Assembly (NCBI GenBank): GCA_002205965.3
Contig: NADL03000556.1
Coordinates: 62,001 to 126,000 of the forward strand
Length of the DNA stretch: 64,000 nucleotides
DNA from: Kappaphycus alvarezii
Taxonomy: Eukaryota > Rhodophyta > Florideophyceae > Gigartinales > Solieriaceae
Reading direction: 5' to 3'
The stretch's first letter is position 1. Each line of letters starts with the position of its first letter. The position numbers and the translations under genes are program-made. This document shows positions 45,656-58,455 of the stretch, piece after piece. The notes under the pieces are model-generated. The model ran no database searches and was not told the origin of the DNA. It saw nothing but the letters and a program-made list of their open reading frames with translations.

Positions 45656-48600
45656 ATATGCATGGGTTGGAAAACTGGTGGGATAGGTAACAAAATGGGA
45701 CGTGCAAAGCGGCGCGAAGCAAGCGGGGGCCGTTGGGTAAAGCGGCGCAGCGTATTCATGTGCGTAAGGGGAGCAGGAAGGTTGAAAAGAAGAAGGGGGA
45801 TGATCGCAGAGGAAGTTGGGGGGAACAAGAGAGTTGGTTGCTTGTCGGGCGTCGGGTCGGAATGTGTTATTTCAGCTCCATACTTGTATCAACAGTTATG
45901 TAATGTTACACAGTACGCATATTATTACTTGTAATATTATGCGTAACATGACGTGAGACATTTATGGTTTCTGTAAGCATAAATTATGTTCAACAGTTTT
46001 GAGAGGTTAACAAAAACTTAGAGTCAGGAATTGCGTAGCATAAAAAAGTGTGCAGAATTTTCAATCAAGTAGTATTTCCTGCGAAAGAAAGTTGACGTGA
46101 CGCTGAAATTTTAGATACGATGTGTCAATAAAAAGTGTTCGCGATGGTTTCTACTGCAGCTACATAATACGAAGTCATGATTGATCAAATAGGTAGCAAA
46201 CATATATTTAAATAAAACTATGATTATTCTTCGAACATTATTTCAGCATACAATTACAGGAACACTGAATAACATTTAGTAATTCATTTAACGATGGGTA
46301 CGCAGTTAAAATGTTTCAAGTCTATGATGATTTCACCGCAGACTTAAAACTATGAGTTAATGCCAACGTATAATTTTTAGCATAACCCGAAATTTTAAAC
46401 TGTAACCTCCAAGTTGATTTTGTGTAACAAGCTCACACAACCTTTAGCAAAGGTACAGAGTTATCTTAAAAAATTACTCTACATAGCTTATGAGTATGTT
46501 TCGCTCTATATGAGATAAAAATTGTCATATATGTATCTAAAGGGCGACGTAAACAAAATTCAAACAACATCATGGAAAATTTTGCGGTTTTTATTATTCG
46601 TAGGATAAATACTTACATGTGAGTCTGCGTGCCGTATTATACCCTTTTACCCACAACATCAATTACTCTCCTACTACCCGCAAAACATATCTCCGAAATT
46701 TCGCCCCACCTCACCGAGCAATCTTCAGCTGTTAGGAAACTTCGGTCCCTGTTTGAACAAGGGAAAATTACCGGCGCTCACACCGCTGCAGTCGTAAAAA
46801 AATGGACCCTCTGTTCTCTCCATTCAAGCAACCAGCCTGGCGCAGATGATTTCATGAAAGTAAAACCTAAATTTGCATCACAAAAAGGACGTTGCTGCTA
46901 TCTGTTTCGTTTTTTCACTTTATTTTTGATCCCTTTCTAACTTTTTTTGCAGAAAATATTCCAGTTACTTCTCATTTAGAGTAGTGGGGGACAGCTGAAA
47001 ATGAAGGGGAAATAGAGTTGGGGGATGATGATTTCGGTATTGTTGATGCTTGACTGGGTGGTGGAACAGAGTTTAATATTGTGGCATCTACTTAAAACAG
47101 CAGTGATGCCGCGATGTATTCCATTTGGAATTTGAGACATTCTGGAATGAAACGCTTGACTATGGCCATTTTTCTTTATAGTGGTGTTGTTCCGAATGAC
47201 TACCAAATTAGCGTTGGGACTTAAGACAGTAAGTAAATTTAAAATTTTACTTACATGTGGCCTCTAGCTATGAATGATAACCTAGTTTTAAACTGTGCGT
47301 GGGAGGGCGGGCATCGGGTAGGAAACAGTGAGGATGTTCACTTTCGGAATATTAGCTTTGGTGTTTTTTTTTGAAGACTATGCGGAAGAGCATTACAGAG
47401 AAGATTAAGTCAATTTTATCGTTTCTTTTACCTTATAAGGTTTATGCATTCATTGAAGACAGGCATTTTTTGAGTTTGCGGGGTATTTATACCGGAGTAG
47501 TTTACTTTGATCAGCGTTCTATCAAAGATTAGTTCTAAAAATTTTTTTGGGAAGCAAAGAGGTTTTGGTGGGATGGTAATAATGATATGGGCAGTTTTAC
47601 AGCCAATAAAGATTTTTAATTTTTACTCGCTCCACAATAAATCAACTACTTTACGCTGTGGTCTTGTGTAAAAATATCCTCTATTTTATTGCAAAATACT
47701 CTCCACTGAGTTTTATCAAATTTATGCATTTACCGCTGCCCCCAGGCGCACAATGTAGTAGTATTGGCATCTGGAAATCTAGGGCACAAGTAATGGCTTT
47801 TGCCAAGTCAGGTCAGTCGTGGCCCGTGATTGACCACGCGCGCTTGTACATTATGCACTGCACAAAATGCCCCCGATTGGGCCGAAACGGTCCCTTCACT
47901 GTACTAGGCCTAACTAAATTAATCATCGACAATTTCCGTACTTTGCTGGAATTTACGTACAGTAAAAACTTCCACGTGACCGTAGCAGTACATTAATAAA
48001 TGAAAGTAAACCTGAACAAATTTTCCGTATGTAAGATACAGTGATCGCGAGAGATGTAGGTGTCATCTTCGTCACCAAGTTGACAATATCACCATCTGCA
48101 AAAGTCACCATGTCAACCACCAAAAATTCCCTTTTATCAATCCTGAATTGATCAGTCTTCATGCTCTCCTTTCCAATACCTCGCCTATGCCTCCTCTTGA
48201 CCATAACGGATTTCCTTTGATGTGTTTGAAATCTTCTCGGTCCCTGCTCACGCCATACAAAATTTTGTCTGGCATTGGGCCGCGATTCGAAGCGCAAGAT
48301 AATCAGTATCTTGCGGAACTTTCACTGTAAGAACCTCCAATTTCGAGCACCTCATCCCTGAAAGACCGTTTAGAGACTCCAGAGATCGCATTGACTCGAC
48401 AAATATTGGTAGGCGACGAAGTGGCGCCGACAGATGATGCGGATGATGACGTGGAGGTGGAGTCTTCGTGTTATGGGAACCCATGTCCATCGTGTGGATC
48501 AAAATGAAAAAGATGGGTTAGGAGGATGTTGGAATTCGATTAAAAATGAAATCAAAGGTTGGAAAATTGACTGGAACAGTTTTTGAATACTCCAAGGGTC

Positions 48601-48857
48601 ATAAGATAGAACGCCAAGTGGAACCATAAGCATTTTAGCAATTTGGGAGGAGTACAGTGCAGTTTAATCGAGTTTTGCATCGATGTTTACCAGCAGTGAT
48701 TAGCATCTCCTTTGGAGATAACGATGCCGTCACCAAAGACAAGCTTGAAGGTCTTATTTTTATATACACGCCGGAGTCCAGGGCGCCAATTTTCAGTAAT
48801 TATCAGAAACAACAACGAAATGTTCGTAAAATATTTGATAAAGAGGAGGGAATAAAA
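45656..48857. other. AT-rich interval without a supported gene
   Basis: The first 250 bases are G-rich and may be the untranslated end of the Ty3 element. From 45,900 to 46,620 the DNA is strongly AT-rich. Frames at 46,629-46,940, 47,658-47,996 (plus) and 47,953-48,297 (minus) look partly coding but show no motif I recognise; they may belong to one or more decayed transposons. Confidence 0.35.
45914..45944. repeat. Near-perfect inverted repeat at the edge of AT-rich DNA
   Basis: Two 14-base arms (TACGCATA/TATGCGT-type ends) match at about 12 positions around a two-to-three-base loop. It sits just after the second Ty3 element and just before a long AT-rich tract. Confidence 0.5.
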
Positions 48858-49010
48858 GGGGGAACCAGGCGGCTAAACGTGGCTATAACCAAAGTTACCG
48901 CTGGCGAGGTTGCTGCAAAGACGGAAGTTGGGAGCCGAGTTTAGAGCCAACACCTTTGTGGCTGTTTATTCTAGGGCCTTTGTGGCCATGTAGATATAAA
49001 TAACAGCTTG
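48858..49010 (+). repeat. Diverged repeat shared with 17.35-17.52 kb, probable solo Copia LTR piece
   Basis: Shares the GGCTATAACC, GAGCCAA, CCTTTG, GGCTGTTTA and ATAAATAA blocks in order with the 17 kb copy. No Copia coding sequence in the same orientation follows it, so it may be a solo LTR or a fragment. Confidence 0.45.
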
Positions 49011-50202
49011 CTAGGTTATGGTTATCTTCAACGGCGGGGTATGTACGTTCAATGTCAGCCAAGTGCTGTAGATTCAAGTTCGAGATAAGTAAAGTCGACA
49101 CTTGGCCCAGTAGTTTCCGTTTACCTGCGATAATATCAGGTCCAAGTTAGGAACCGAGTGGTCTCGACTGCAAGCCCTCAGACCCTCCCGGTTGGTTATA
49201 CAGTACCAAGAGTAGTGGTAGATGACAATCTAAAATTTCCCTTACTGCACAGTACAGTGTGGGATAAAACCCCGCTTGCGGCAATTGGTAGAGAGATCAC
49301 CGAAAGCGTCAGTAGCGCAGGTTCGTTAACTGTAAATACCGAAGTATGACCGGGCTAAACAGAGGGAACGAAGGGGAAAGGGAAGTGCGGCACAACCCAG
49401 TGTGGAAGGGAATCCGTCTTAGATCGGCAACCGAGCGGTAAACAGTGGGAACTACCGAAAACGGGAGCGCGAGAGGGAAACCTACGCGTGAATTACAGTG
49501 AACCGAGGACGATTCACCGTTAAAGAATGGTTCACAGGTAAAAGTGCCTTGTATTTACTGTTGGCGGTTGGGGCCGGCGGCGGCCTTATATACAGGACGA
49601 CCTCGTGTTTTTGGCCCGCAGATAATTATCCACAATAAGCTAATAAATATCTACCTAATTACAGTTGGCTAAATTTTACTGTCAACTAAAAATAATTGGA
49701 ATAACCGGCAATCCAGATCACCTGTGCCCAACCCCCAATCCCAATTGGCGTTCACGGTCATCGCGCTACCTCAACTCCGCAATTATACTATAATCTCCTC
49801 CTCCTTAGATTGAAACATGTCCCCATGTTTCGGTATTTTTTCGCGCCAACAACTTTTCCGGCCGACCGCCCGACCATCGGTACCATGTTGCCCGACGGTG
49901 GGAACTCAAATAAACGGCGGCCGGTACCCAACCTAAGAGCCGTCGTTCACCCACCGAACACGGTTGCGTCCTTGCACAGCGCTTCTATTTTTATCCCCAT
50001 TCCCTCTTCCTCACTTCAACCGCTAACGGGTAGCGCCATTTTCACTGCCGAATAAAGCATCCCATACGGCCAACCGCCCAACGGTGTGTCGTTTCCGCGG
50101 AGGGCAATGAAACCCAATCCTGTGATGCGGAAAACCGGCGGAGAACGAAAACCGGCGTACGGAGTAGAATAGGTCATCGCCTGTGGGGTCATCCCCGTAG
50201 GA
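49011..50202. other. Noncoding interval with a possible promoter
   Basis: A TTATATAC box at 49,586 lies in GC-rich DNA and precedes a coding-like region by about 600 bases. A short open frame (49,810-50,055) with Pro/Ser/Asn content follows it. The link to the downstream broken coding region is a guess. Confidence 0.3.
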
Positions 50203-51996
50203 GTGCAACCGATGGCGGAGAGCCGCGTATACGAGCCGCAGACTCGCATTGTCAATGTGGGGGATGAGTTGGCCATCGCGCGTACCGAGACCGGAGCACG
50301 GCGTTGTCGAGAAGTGGGCACGTACCAATGTCGGTTGACAACTACCTACATCTCTTCGGAACTTCCCTTGATGCTCGCCGCTACGGGCGGCTCGCTAGGC
50401 ACTCCGTTGGCGCTCTCCGAAATCGGAAACCCGCGGTCTTCACAGCAGAGCGCGAGTATTATTGGAACCAGCGTTTGGTCCATGCTCCCTGCCATCTACA
50501 GTGCGTTGGCGACTGCGACCTACCGTTCTTGCGGTGCACCGAAGAGTCAGGCTACCAACCGGGCTTGTCGTGCTTAATCCGAGAGAGGTGGGAGACGCGC
50601 GGGTTTAGGGGAGGCTCTTTGACCGGCGTTACTACGAACATCGGTTTGGTCATACTCCCCGAACCGTTCGACCGGGAAATATTCTTATTCAAATACCGAG
50701 CGCAACGGGGCGGAACGAATATGGCGACCGAAGCTCTGGTTCGACAGAAGGGTATTGTCTTCTTCATGTAGCACTGCGTCGAATTCTTCGCCATACCCGC
50801 CCGTTCTCGGTCTTTTTTTTACCCACCGATCCCTGATTATTGGGCCAATATCGAGTGCCCGGTGTATCTATGCGTACCGACGCCTCCGGTGTTGGCGTAT
50901 TATGGAAGCGCGCTGTTATCGAACACGGACTGTGCCCTGTACAAGGCGATCTTGGAAGGCATATTTGTTTCCGAGTTTGAGGTGCTTGCGTTGGTCGCGC
51001 TGCTCCTCGGTGCTCGCGATAGTTACGAGGTAGATTCGCGGAGCAACGACCCGAGGTTCTGGTACGGGTATCTAGACGTGGTCGGCAAGTCGCCAGACCC
51101 GAGGAGGTGCGTTATCCGAATCTCCGGAGGTCTCTTGGCTCTAATCCGTCGAGTCGGAGTGTCGGCCATCGTTTTCAAAACGACCTTTTCAACCCGAGGA
51201 TGCGGAAGCCTCTTTATGTCTCAAAGATGACCCAAGTACCAGTTGCGTACGGATTTGTGGTCGAAAGGGAGGTGAGTTCTTGTGGTATGACTGGCAATCC
51301 CGCCGTGCGGTTCCCGTTCCCAGGTCGCCGGAATTCGATCGATTGACATCCTGGCTACTAGCGCACGAAGTCGGCGAGGAGTGGAGAGAGATCAATACGA
51401 CCGTCACGCGGGAGTCTGCGCCACGCGAGGTGCCACCAATGCATCGGATCGGTCTTCCCTCGCAGCCCGTCAACGCTCCCAGTACTACCACTGATCTCAC
51501 CGGAGGTATCGGGAGTTCCAAGCCCACAGCGAAGGCGGGTTCGGTCGGTGGTTCAGAAGTGACACCTGAAGTTGTCGGTTATAATTCCGACGACTCAGAT
51601 GGAATTGAGTTCGTCGGAGTGTACGACAAGACGGGGTCCGCGGTCTACATTTCCGCGATTCGGAGCAGTGTAGTGAAGAAAGAGGAGGACGTGGAGGTAA
51701 TACTGGGCAACTACCGGCTATCTGCGAGGGTGCAAGTTGACTTCGAGCTTCTTCAGACCACTTGCGACGCGCTGATTCGACCTCGTTACCCCAACATCGC
51801 TTCCGCGCTGACCGACTTGCGGAATCTGCTTCAAGCCGAACATGGTCGGGGGCGTCAGTGGGACACGGTTCGAGTGACGGCAGGGGCATTGCGTACTGCC
51901 ATCGATGCGGCCCTTCGGCGTTCCAATGGAGATCAGTTGGATGCGGGGGATAGTCCTAGCGACGAGGGATCCCGTAAGCGCAGGAGCACCGAATAG
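50203..51996 (+). pseudogene. Broken protein-coding region of unknown family
   Basis: The third codon positions are rich in G and C and the amino-acid composition is normal through most of this stretch, spread over more than one forward frame, so a gene of roughly 600 codons seems to have decayed here. The best open part is the last, 51,280-51,996. It has a middle acidic segment (YNSDDSDGIEFVGVYDK) and a helical C-terminus with DALIRPRYPNIASALTDLRNLL, ending in a basic RKRRSTE tail. No enzyme motif, zinc finger or membrane segment is evident. It could be a lineage-specific multicopy gene or a retroelement gag-like gene; it lies between a Copia LTR-like piece and a Copia element. Broken in at least three places. 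Confidence 0.45.
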
Positions 51997-52398
51997 CGGT
52001 CGCTCAGGGCAGTCTTGAAGTGAAACAACCCCAGTCGAAGAATTCTGTAGCTCACGTGGACCGAAAATCGTGGAACGAAAACTTTCCTACCGCGTTCCGG
52101 GTTCTTACTCCCGCATTCCCGTAGCGACCATGTCAAAGTCAACACTTTTCTCCCCTGTCTGCCGCAGACATAGCCAGAATCGGGGCAGCGCATCCGGAGA
52201 TATGAGCTACCGAAGTTCGGTGTCCATCTTCGTCTTTGTCAAGGTGCGAAGTCCTGCAGACCGGAGTTGCCCTGGTCGGCGGTCCCATTGGTACTTGATT
52301 TTCAGTAGTCCTTACAGTATCAGGCGTGTAGGCCGCTTCCTGACAGTTACAGAAGGGTTTTGTTTCCCACTCGCGGTGTACCGTGCGCGGTTATGGCG
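51997..52398. other. Noncoding, contains the downstream LTR of the Copia element
   Basis: No coding signal. The downstream (3') LTR of the minus-strand Copia element must extend leftwards into this interval from about 52,415; its outer end was not found. Confidence 0.4.
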
Positions 52399-52415
52399 CA
52401 GTCATGTGTTTAACA
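52399..52415 (-). repeat. Start of the 3' LTR of the Copia element
   Basis: On the element's strand it begins TGTTAAACACATGACTG, directly after a purine tract (AGGGGGAA at 52,416-52,423) that fits a polypurine tract. Identity with the 5' LTR start is complete over 17 bases and weak beyond. Confidence 0.6.
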
Positions 52416-55400
52416 TTCCCCCTAGTCGCACGAGAAACACGAAAGTGAACGTGCTTCACCACGCGCTGTACCTTTGGCTAGCTTATTTCCAGTTCCCGCT
52501 ATCCAGGGCGTAACCAGACTTAAGGTCAATACACATGAAGCCTTCAGACATTAATTCATTCAGTAGCCTTGACGTATGCATATTCCTTTTTGTGAGGGCT
52601 TCAGCTGCATTTTTATTGCCGGGTATCCATCGTATAACATCAACCTCTCTGGAATCAAAACTGTTTCGAATTCGCTGGACTGTCTGCCTAAGACGATAGT
52701 CACGTCCTTCGTGCAAGGCAATAGTAGTATTATAGAGATATCTTGAATCCGTCGATAGCTCATTGCGAATCTTCGAGTTCGGGAATAGTGACAGTAGTGC
52801 CTCCTTGAAATATTATCCTCGATCGTCACCATCTGCACATGCTAACATTTCTGCTCCATATGGTGAATAGCTAACTCGGCGTTGCTTTTGGCTACACCAA
52901 TCGATCGGATGGAACAGTTCGAGCCCATCTTTGAGAATTATGCACAGACCGTTTAGTATGCCACTCTGTCCATATCCGCCAGCAGACGTTTGGTTGAAAG
53001 ATGCATCTATGAAGGTTGAGATTAGAACTTCTACGATCCTCTCGGAGCGGGGCGGACACTTGTTTTAGAGCCATTGTCTCAGATAACATTTTGTTAGCAG
53101 TCACTAGTTGCTCAACTGTGACTCTAGATATCATTTGCTGTAAAGTGTAAGTTACATACGAAGCTTGCGGTAGTACACCGTTGCCCAGATACATAAGAGA
53201 GCAGGCCAATGAACGATATTGCTTAAGTCAGACTTTTTTGGCCTTTTCTTTGCGCTGTTTGCGCCTTGCGCTTGACGTAGTTATAAGTTTGAGCCTTTCT
53301 AGATATCGAGTCATTGACATGCGGATACTTCTACAAAGTATTTTCTCTATCTCGCATCTATCGAAGTGCAACTTCTGATCAAGGACCACTTTTGCCGACG
53401 ATAAAACGTTTCTTCAGCAGATCTATAAAGTTTTGCATGTCCTCCACAGAGACTCCTAGCAAGAAATCATCAGCTACCTTTGCGACTGTCATCCGTAAGC
53501 TACCATCATCTCCTTGCCTGATAAATAGTTGGGAGATTCCTAGTACAAGTTGCAGGCCTCCCTCTGCGGTCATCCACTTTTCCATAGCTTTCTGCCATTG
53601 AAGACTGGCGTCTGCAATGCTGTATGGTAGCTTCACAAGCTTCCACAGTATGCCACGAGTACATTTCCATTCTCTTGGTGGCCTGAAATATGTATCCATT
53701 GTAATGGACCACTTTGCAGTAATGCGCCTTATATGTCTGCAGTAGCGATTCTAAACGCAAAAAAGGTTACAAGGGATATCAGTAATCTTACAACAAAGAG
53801 TGGCGCATTGGATAAGTCTTTCCTTACCTCGTCCTTTTCTGCATCATGATTCCCACGAGGAACGATCCGCGCTTTCATTACCCTTGACCCTTGCTCATCC
53901 GTTTTAACTTTGTATACCACATGTTAACTTATCACATTAGCGATACGTGGCACCTCTTTACCGGGAACCTCTGTATATGCGTCTGCCCAATTGGACTCGT
54001 GTTCCTGCTTGAGTGCTCCATTGAGGATCCAGGGCGGTGCAAAGTTAAGGTGAGTTTGTGCCACTTGTCGCTATCCAATAACGTCGTAGATAGCTTGTAG
54101 TTCAGAAGTTGTATCACGGCTAATTGTGCTTTCCGTACAAGGGGTTGCATGGGTTTCTATTTCTGCATAGTATCCAATGTCTCTAGCGCCCCCATCGGGA
54201 CGAATGGGAGCGGTAGTTGCGAGGAGGGCGGAGTGCGAGCTTTTTGGCTCGTCCCAGGACGACAGGTGATGTTGTAATTCGGGGCGGAGTTTTTTTGCAT
54301 GCAAGGGTTTGTCATTAGGGGCCGGGCGAGCGCCGCATATGTTTGCAGGCGGGAGCGTGGGTACTGTCTTCATGGCTGAAGGGCTAGGGCCCTCTCGGCA
54401 GGAACGCTGGTATTAAAACCGACAGACCAGGTAGCTAAGGGTACAGTGTCTTTTGTGGGCAGTGAAGTGTTGTACAGCTCCTCTTCGAGGGTGCGTTACA
54501 GTAGCTCTTCCATAAGAGGGTCGCGAGGGGCAAAACGCACGTCTTCATATGCTACTCGCATAGGTGGACCGCGCCTTGACCGTCGAACAAGGAGGGCATG
54601 CTCCTCTGCCCGTACAACGGTAGCGCGCATTCATTCATCCTTCTTTACTTGCTTTGTGGTGCGATAGAATATCCATACAGGGTCATCTGGCATAAACATA
54701 GCGGGTCCAGTGAAAACAGGTGCACGTGAGCTGAGCGTGCGTTGGAGCGTGCGGATCGCAACTTGTTCTGTGTGTGCGTCAAGTAGTTCTTGCGTAACAA
54801 CATTTCGCGGGATACCGAGAATTGAGGGACGGTAACCACGCGCAAGTTCGAACAAGCTGGGGATACGGCTTCCAAAAACATGTTAGAAAGGAAAGCAGCA
54901 CGAGAGATAAGTGTTTCAGGGTTGGCCTTGCCGGTTTCCTTCGTAATCTTGCTCAGGATACGCTTCATTGTTTGCTTTTTGCGTTCGACTATTCCCAACG
55001 TATTGTGACGCCGCGAGGGGCGCGGCTTAAACTTGATATTTGGGCAGCCAAGAAATTACGGAGGGGTTGACGATTGTATTCATCGTCGGTGGATATTGCT
55101 TTTGGCGCACCGTGTTTGTGAATCCAGAGCGTTTCGACTCAACTGATAGTAGTGGCCATGAAACGATCGGGTGGGATAGCAAGATCGGAATAACATGTAC
55201 CATTGTCTGTCATGTGGAGTATAATATACCTTTTTTTGACCAATGGAACAGTAGAGGAAGTCGATTTGCAGTTCCTGGTTAAAGTCCTCATTGACGTGAG
55301 TAAGGGATACTTTGCGGGATGACGATGGCTGGTCAGTACTAGTACAAATCTCACAGGCGTCGACTACCCGTTCAATGGCGTCTCCGAGCGCAGCGTTCTA

Positions 55401-57636
55401 TATCCTGGCATCCTTACAGATGGATCTCATATCGTCCTTCGAAGCGTGTGTGTAGCGGTGAATCATCTTACAGAAGACTAGTGGTGCACGTTTAGCGGTT
55501 TTCTGCACAGTCTTTAGTAGCATACTTATCTTGGATAATGGGTGTGGTTCGATATCTAATCTTGCTCGTGTGTCATTTGGCACTAGGTACGTGTTGAAAA
55601 GGCGGTCGTCTTTGTTGGTTGGTCTGCGCATAAAAGTGTATGGTTGGCGACATAGATTGATTGTGTTGCAGTATGCCCTAACTTAAATGCCGAGGAGTAG
55701 CGGGTAACTTCTTTGCATGAGGTCAAAAGTGAACGAGGTAGGTTTGCCTGCGGTATCGAAAATTTTCAGCGTCCATGAACACACTATCGGTTGCGGATCG
55801 AGGCATTTGCTTCCCCCTCCATGCATATAACGCTATCTCGTTGGATCTAGAATTATCAGTATGCCTAGCACGTCGCATAATGTAGTCGCCTCGTTAATAC
55901 CGCCTGTGGATGTGGGTGCTCCTTCGTCTAGGATAGGATTGGGATCGGACAGGAGCTCATCAAATTCCCTTACCGAAAATATGACCTAATTGCTTTGTCC
56001 TTTCTTCCATCAGCTTTGTTTTCACAGATAACTTCAACGATATCGCTTATGGCTACCTTAGAATTGGCATTGTTAGCCCTTTTGAAGATTGCCTGAATCT
56101 CTGTGGATTGCTTCTTAATAATTGACTTGTCAACCTCTTTGCCCTCTTTAGTGCACTTAATGATGCTGTATATGCATTCGGGGTCCTTAGACCAGTGGTC
56201 TGGTTCACCGCACGCCCTGCATTTTGAGTTTGTTTTGGGCCTTCCCCATTAGAAATCCGAACTTTCGAGCGTGTATTATTGTGAAATATACGTCCCTTTC
56301 CACTGTGCATATCATCATAAATTCGCTTTCCCATCATACTACCGTATGATACCCTGGCTTTAGTGTCATCGGCGCTTACACCGTCATCCACTTTAGTATC
56401 TGAGAATACCTTGACAGCATTGTCTAGAGTAACACGTAATTATTCCCTCTCTTCCTTTCCATGATGGCTGTTTGACTGAATGGCTACAGTAATCATGTTC
56501 TTCATGGCCTTCGTCTCCGTAAGCGGTAGTGTCGCATCATCCGTCATCTCATCTTTATACGTTGCTTCAATGTTCTCTGCTTTTGAGAGAATAGCTTCTA
56601 AGGTGCATTTCGATATCCGATAGATCTTCTTGTCGTCTTGGCTAGAATGTGCGGCCGTTGTTGCTACATGTTATGTTACTACGGTGCTGTAGACTGATGA
56701 CGGTATCTTGGCGTTTTCCAGCAGGAGTAAGCAAAATTTTGCCTGCCCTGCTCTGCTGCACTGGCTTCGCAGTGATTGAGATACTACAAGGCGAGGCTTT
56801 TGAATCTACATGCGTATACTGCAACTGGTTCACCGGGTTTGCTTGTACATCCTTATACATTCCTCACCATTTGCACAAATCGGCGGATTCCGACGTTAGG
56901 TGAATCTTTTGCGACGAAGGATATAATTTCTTGTACGATCTGTGTAGGGTCACTGTTGCTCAGGTCCTCTTCTTCGAGGCCAAACGTGATCAATCTGGCG
57001 GTGACAGCACGTTCAACTACTGGCGCGAATACTGGGTCTAGGGCATTGAATAGTGTCAGTCCCATTGGATTTAGGATCCCTTTGTCCCTCTTATCTCCTC
57101 CTTTGGAGAATCTTTTAACGGTTGTCGCCCATAAGTGAACTTGCTTGCGCCACTTACATTTATCCGTGGTGATAGTTAGTACGGGTGGGATTAGCATATC
57201 GTTCGGAGCCGAGACCTTATCTGGGCCCATAACTGTGAATTTCGTAGTACTAGCCATTGGTTGCAGTGTAATGGTTAGGTGCAAGGAGTACTGTATGAGG
57301 CGCTACACTACGAAGACGAAGATAGCGCACAAGGGCTCGGGAAATGTACAGCAAATTTACTTTCCCAGATAGCTTTTATCCTTAGAGTTGACTCACTCCG
57401 AGCTTCTTCGTGGTGCAGTTGTTGGCTGTTTCTTATCCTCTTCTTCCCTTTCGCCCGGGATCTTTTCCGCTATTTTATGTCCATCCATGCGGCCGATGAC
57501 TCTCTCTATCTTCAATGCAGTTGCGTGCCTCTAACTCTGCATTCATCCATTTGCATTAATCTTTCATTCGTACGTTAGCATTTATGCGTATGTGTTGATG
57601 TGTCGCGATGGTGTGATCCTGTCTTTGTCATGCCAT

Positions 57637-57653
57637 CAGTCATGTGTTTAACA
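57637..57653 (-). repeat. Start of the 5' LTR of the Copia element
   Basis: The same TGTTAAACACATGACTG start as the 3' copy. The LTR runs leftwards towards gag, whose start codon is about 370 bases away, leaving room for an LTR of up to about 350 bases. Confidence 0.6.
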
Positions 57654-57770
57654 ACAGTACAGTATCACCGTATGTACAAGTAGAATGAGCCTCAGTAAAA
57701 TTTTACTGTGTACTGTACAGATTACTAAACAGAAATAATGATATACTGTACTGTATTTATCTTCGCTGGT
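57654..57770. repeat. GTACAGTAC-rich palindromic cluster
   Basis: ACAGTACAGTATC, TACTGTGTACTGTACAG and ATACTGTACTGTA follow one another between the Copia element and the small coiled-coil gene. Confidence 0.55.
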
Positions 57771-57981
57771 TCCGCCTGCCAGCTCTGACTATTTTTGTTA
57801 TTTTTGTGGAGAGGTATGTACAGTATGAGTGAGCGAAAGAGTTCGACAGTAGGGGCCTGAAGTACGGGCCACTGCAGAAGGTTAGATTGCTCGAGTTGCC
57901 ACTTGCTGTCAGGGGATTAAGCATTCTCTCTCCACGAGTGTTTCGGGCCATTTGTCCCCCATCAAGCACAGAGCCATACAA

Positions 57982-58245
57982 ATGGTTCCATTCGAAGAGA
58001 TCCAAGCGCATCTGGAGCATGACGCGGAACAGTTGGCCGAGTACCTTGCGTCGAAGCAAAGACTGCGCGAGAGGTTGTCTGGCGCCCGCGTCGACATTAA
58101 CGCTCTACGAGCCACTGTCGCCGAATCCCGTCGTCAGTTTGATACACAGCTTGAGTATTTGAGGAAGCAGGTTGCTCCCCTTCTTCCTGCCGAACAGTCT
58201 GTAAGCAGGGCACCGTGCGCCCCTCCTTCAACGCCGGCGGGTTAA
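57982..58245 (+). CDS. Small coiled-coil protein, unknown function
   Basis: The 87-residue protein is almost entirely helical, with heptad-like Leu/Ala/Val spacing through residues 5-68 and many charged residues (EHDAEQLAEYLASKQRLRERL, in part). A short Pro/Ala/Ser-rich tail follows. Third codon positions are mostly G or C, unlike the neighbouring intergenic DNA, which supports real coding. The frame stays open ten codons further upstream but without an ATG, so I chose the ATG at 57,982. It converges on DHFR-TS with about 210 bases between their stop codons. Size and shape would fit a small structural subunit of a larger complex, but no family is recognised. A chance frame cannot be excluded. 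Confidence 0.5.
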   Translation: MVPFEEIQAHLEHDAEQLAEYLASKQRLRERLSGARVDINALRATVAESRRQFDTQLEYLRKQVAPLLPAEQSVSRAPCAPPSTPAG

Positions 58246-58455
58246 TTATGATCCTGTGTCGTAAGGAGCAGAGTTGGTGAGTCGGGATTCAGGTTTAAGA
58301 TCGCTGTAATTCTACCGTGGAGAGAAAGAAAAGAAAGGAGCAAGCAAAGCGCATCATGCAGTGACTCAGACAAATCTTGTATATGGCGTTACACGAGCAC
58401 CTAAATGGACGCTTTCTAGCTTTCGTAGTGGTTCTTAATATTCGCAAGAATAGCT
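58246..58455. other. Shared 3' interval of two convergent genes
   Basis: About 210 bases between the stop codons of the coiled-coil gene and DHFR-TS. An AAAGAAAAGAAAGG tract is present; no clear polyadenylation signal on either strand. Confidence 0.4.

Larger units (their letters stand above)
52399..57653 (-). mobile_element. Copia-type LTR retrotransposon (fossil)
   Basis: Read right to left, gag starts at about 57,284 (ITLQPMASTTKFTVMG and a Leu/Trp-containing core). A CCHC knuckle region lies near 56,210, a pre-integrase and integrase part at about 55,630-54,900, and an integrase C-terminal region near 54,990-54,640. Reverse transcriptase covers about 53,920-53,380 (VYKVKTDEQGSRVMKARIVP and VADDFLL blocks). 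RNase H ends WIPGNKNAAEALTKRN near 52,590. This is the Copia order, with integrase before reverse transcriptase. The 17-base CAGTCATGTGTTTAACA at 57,637-57,653 recurs at 52,399-52,415 and marks the start of both LTRs. The element is broken well over ten times and is old. Confidence 0.85.
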
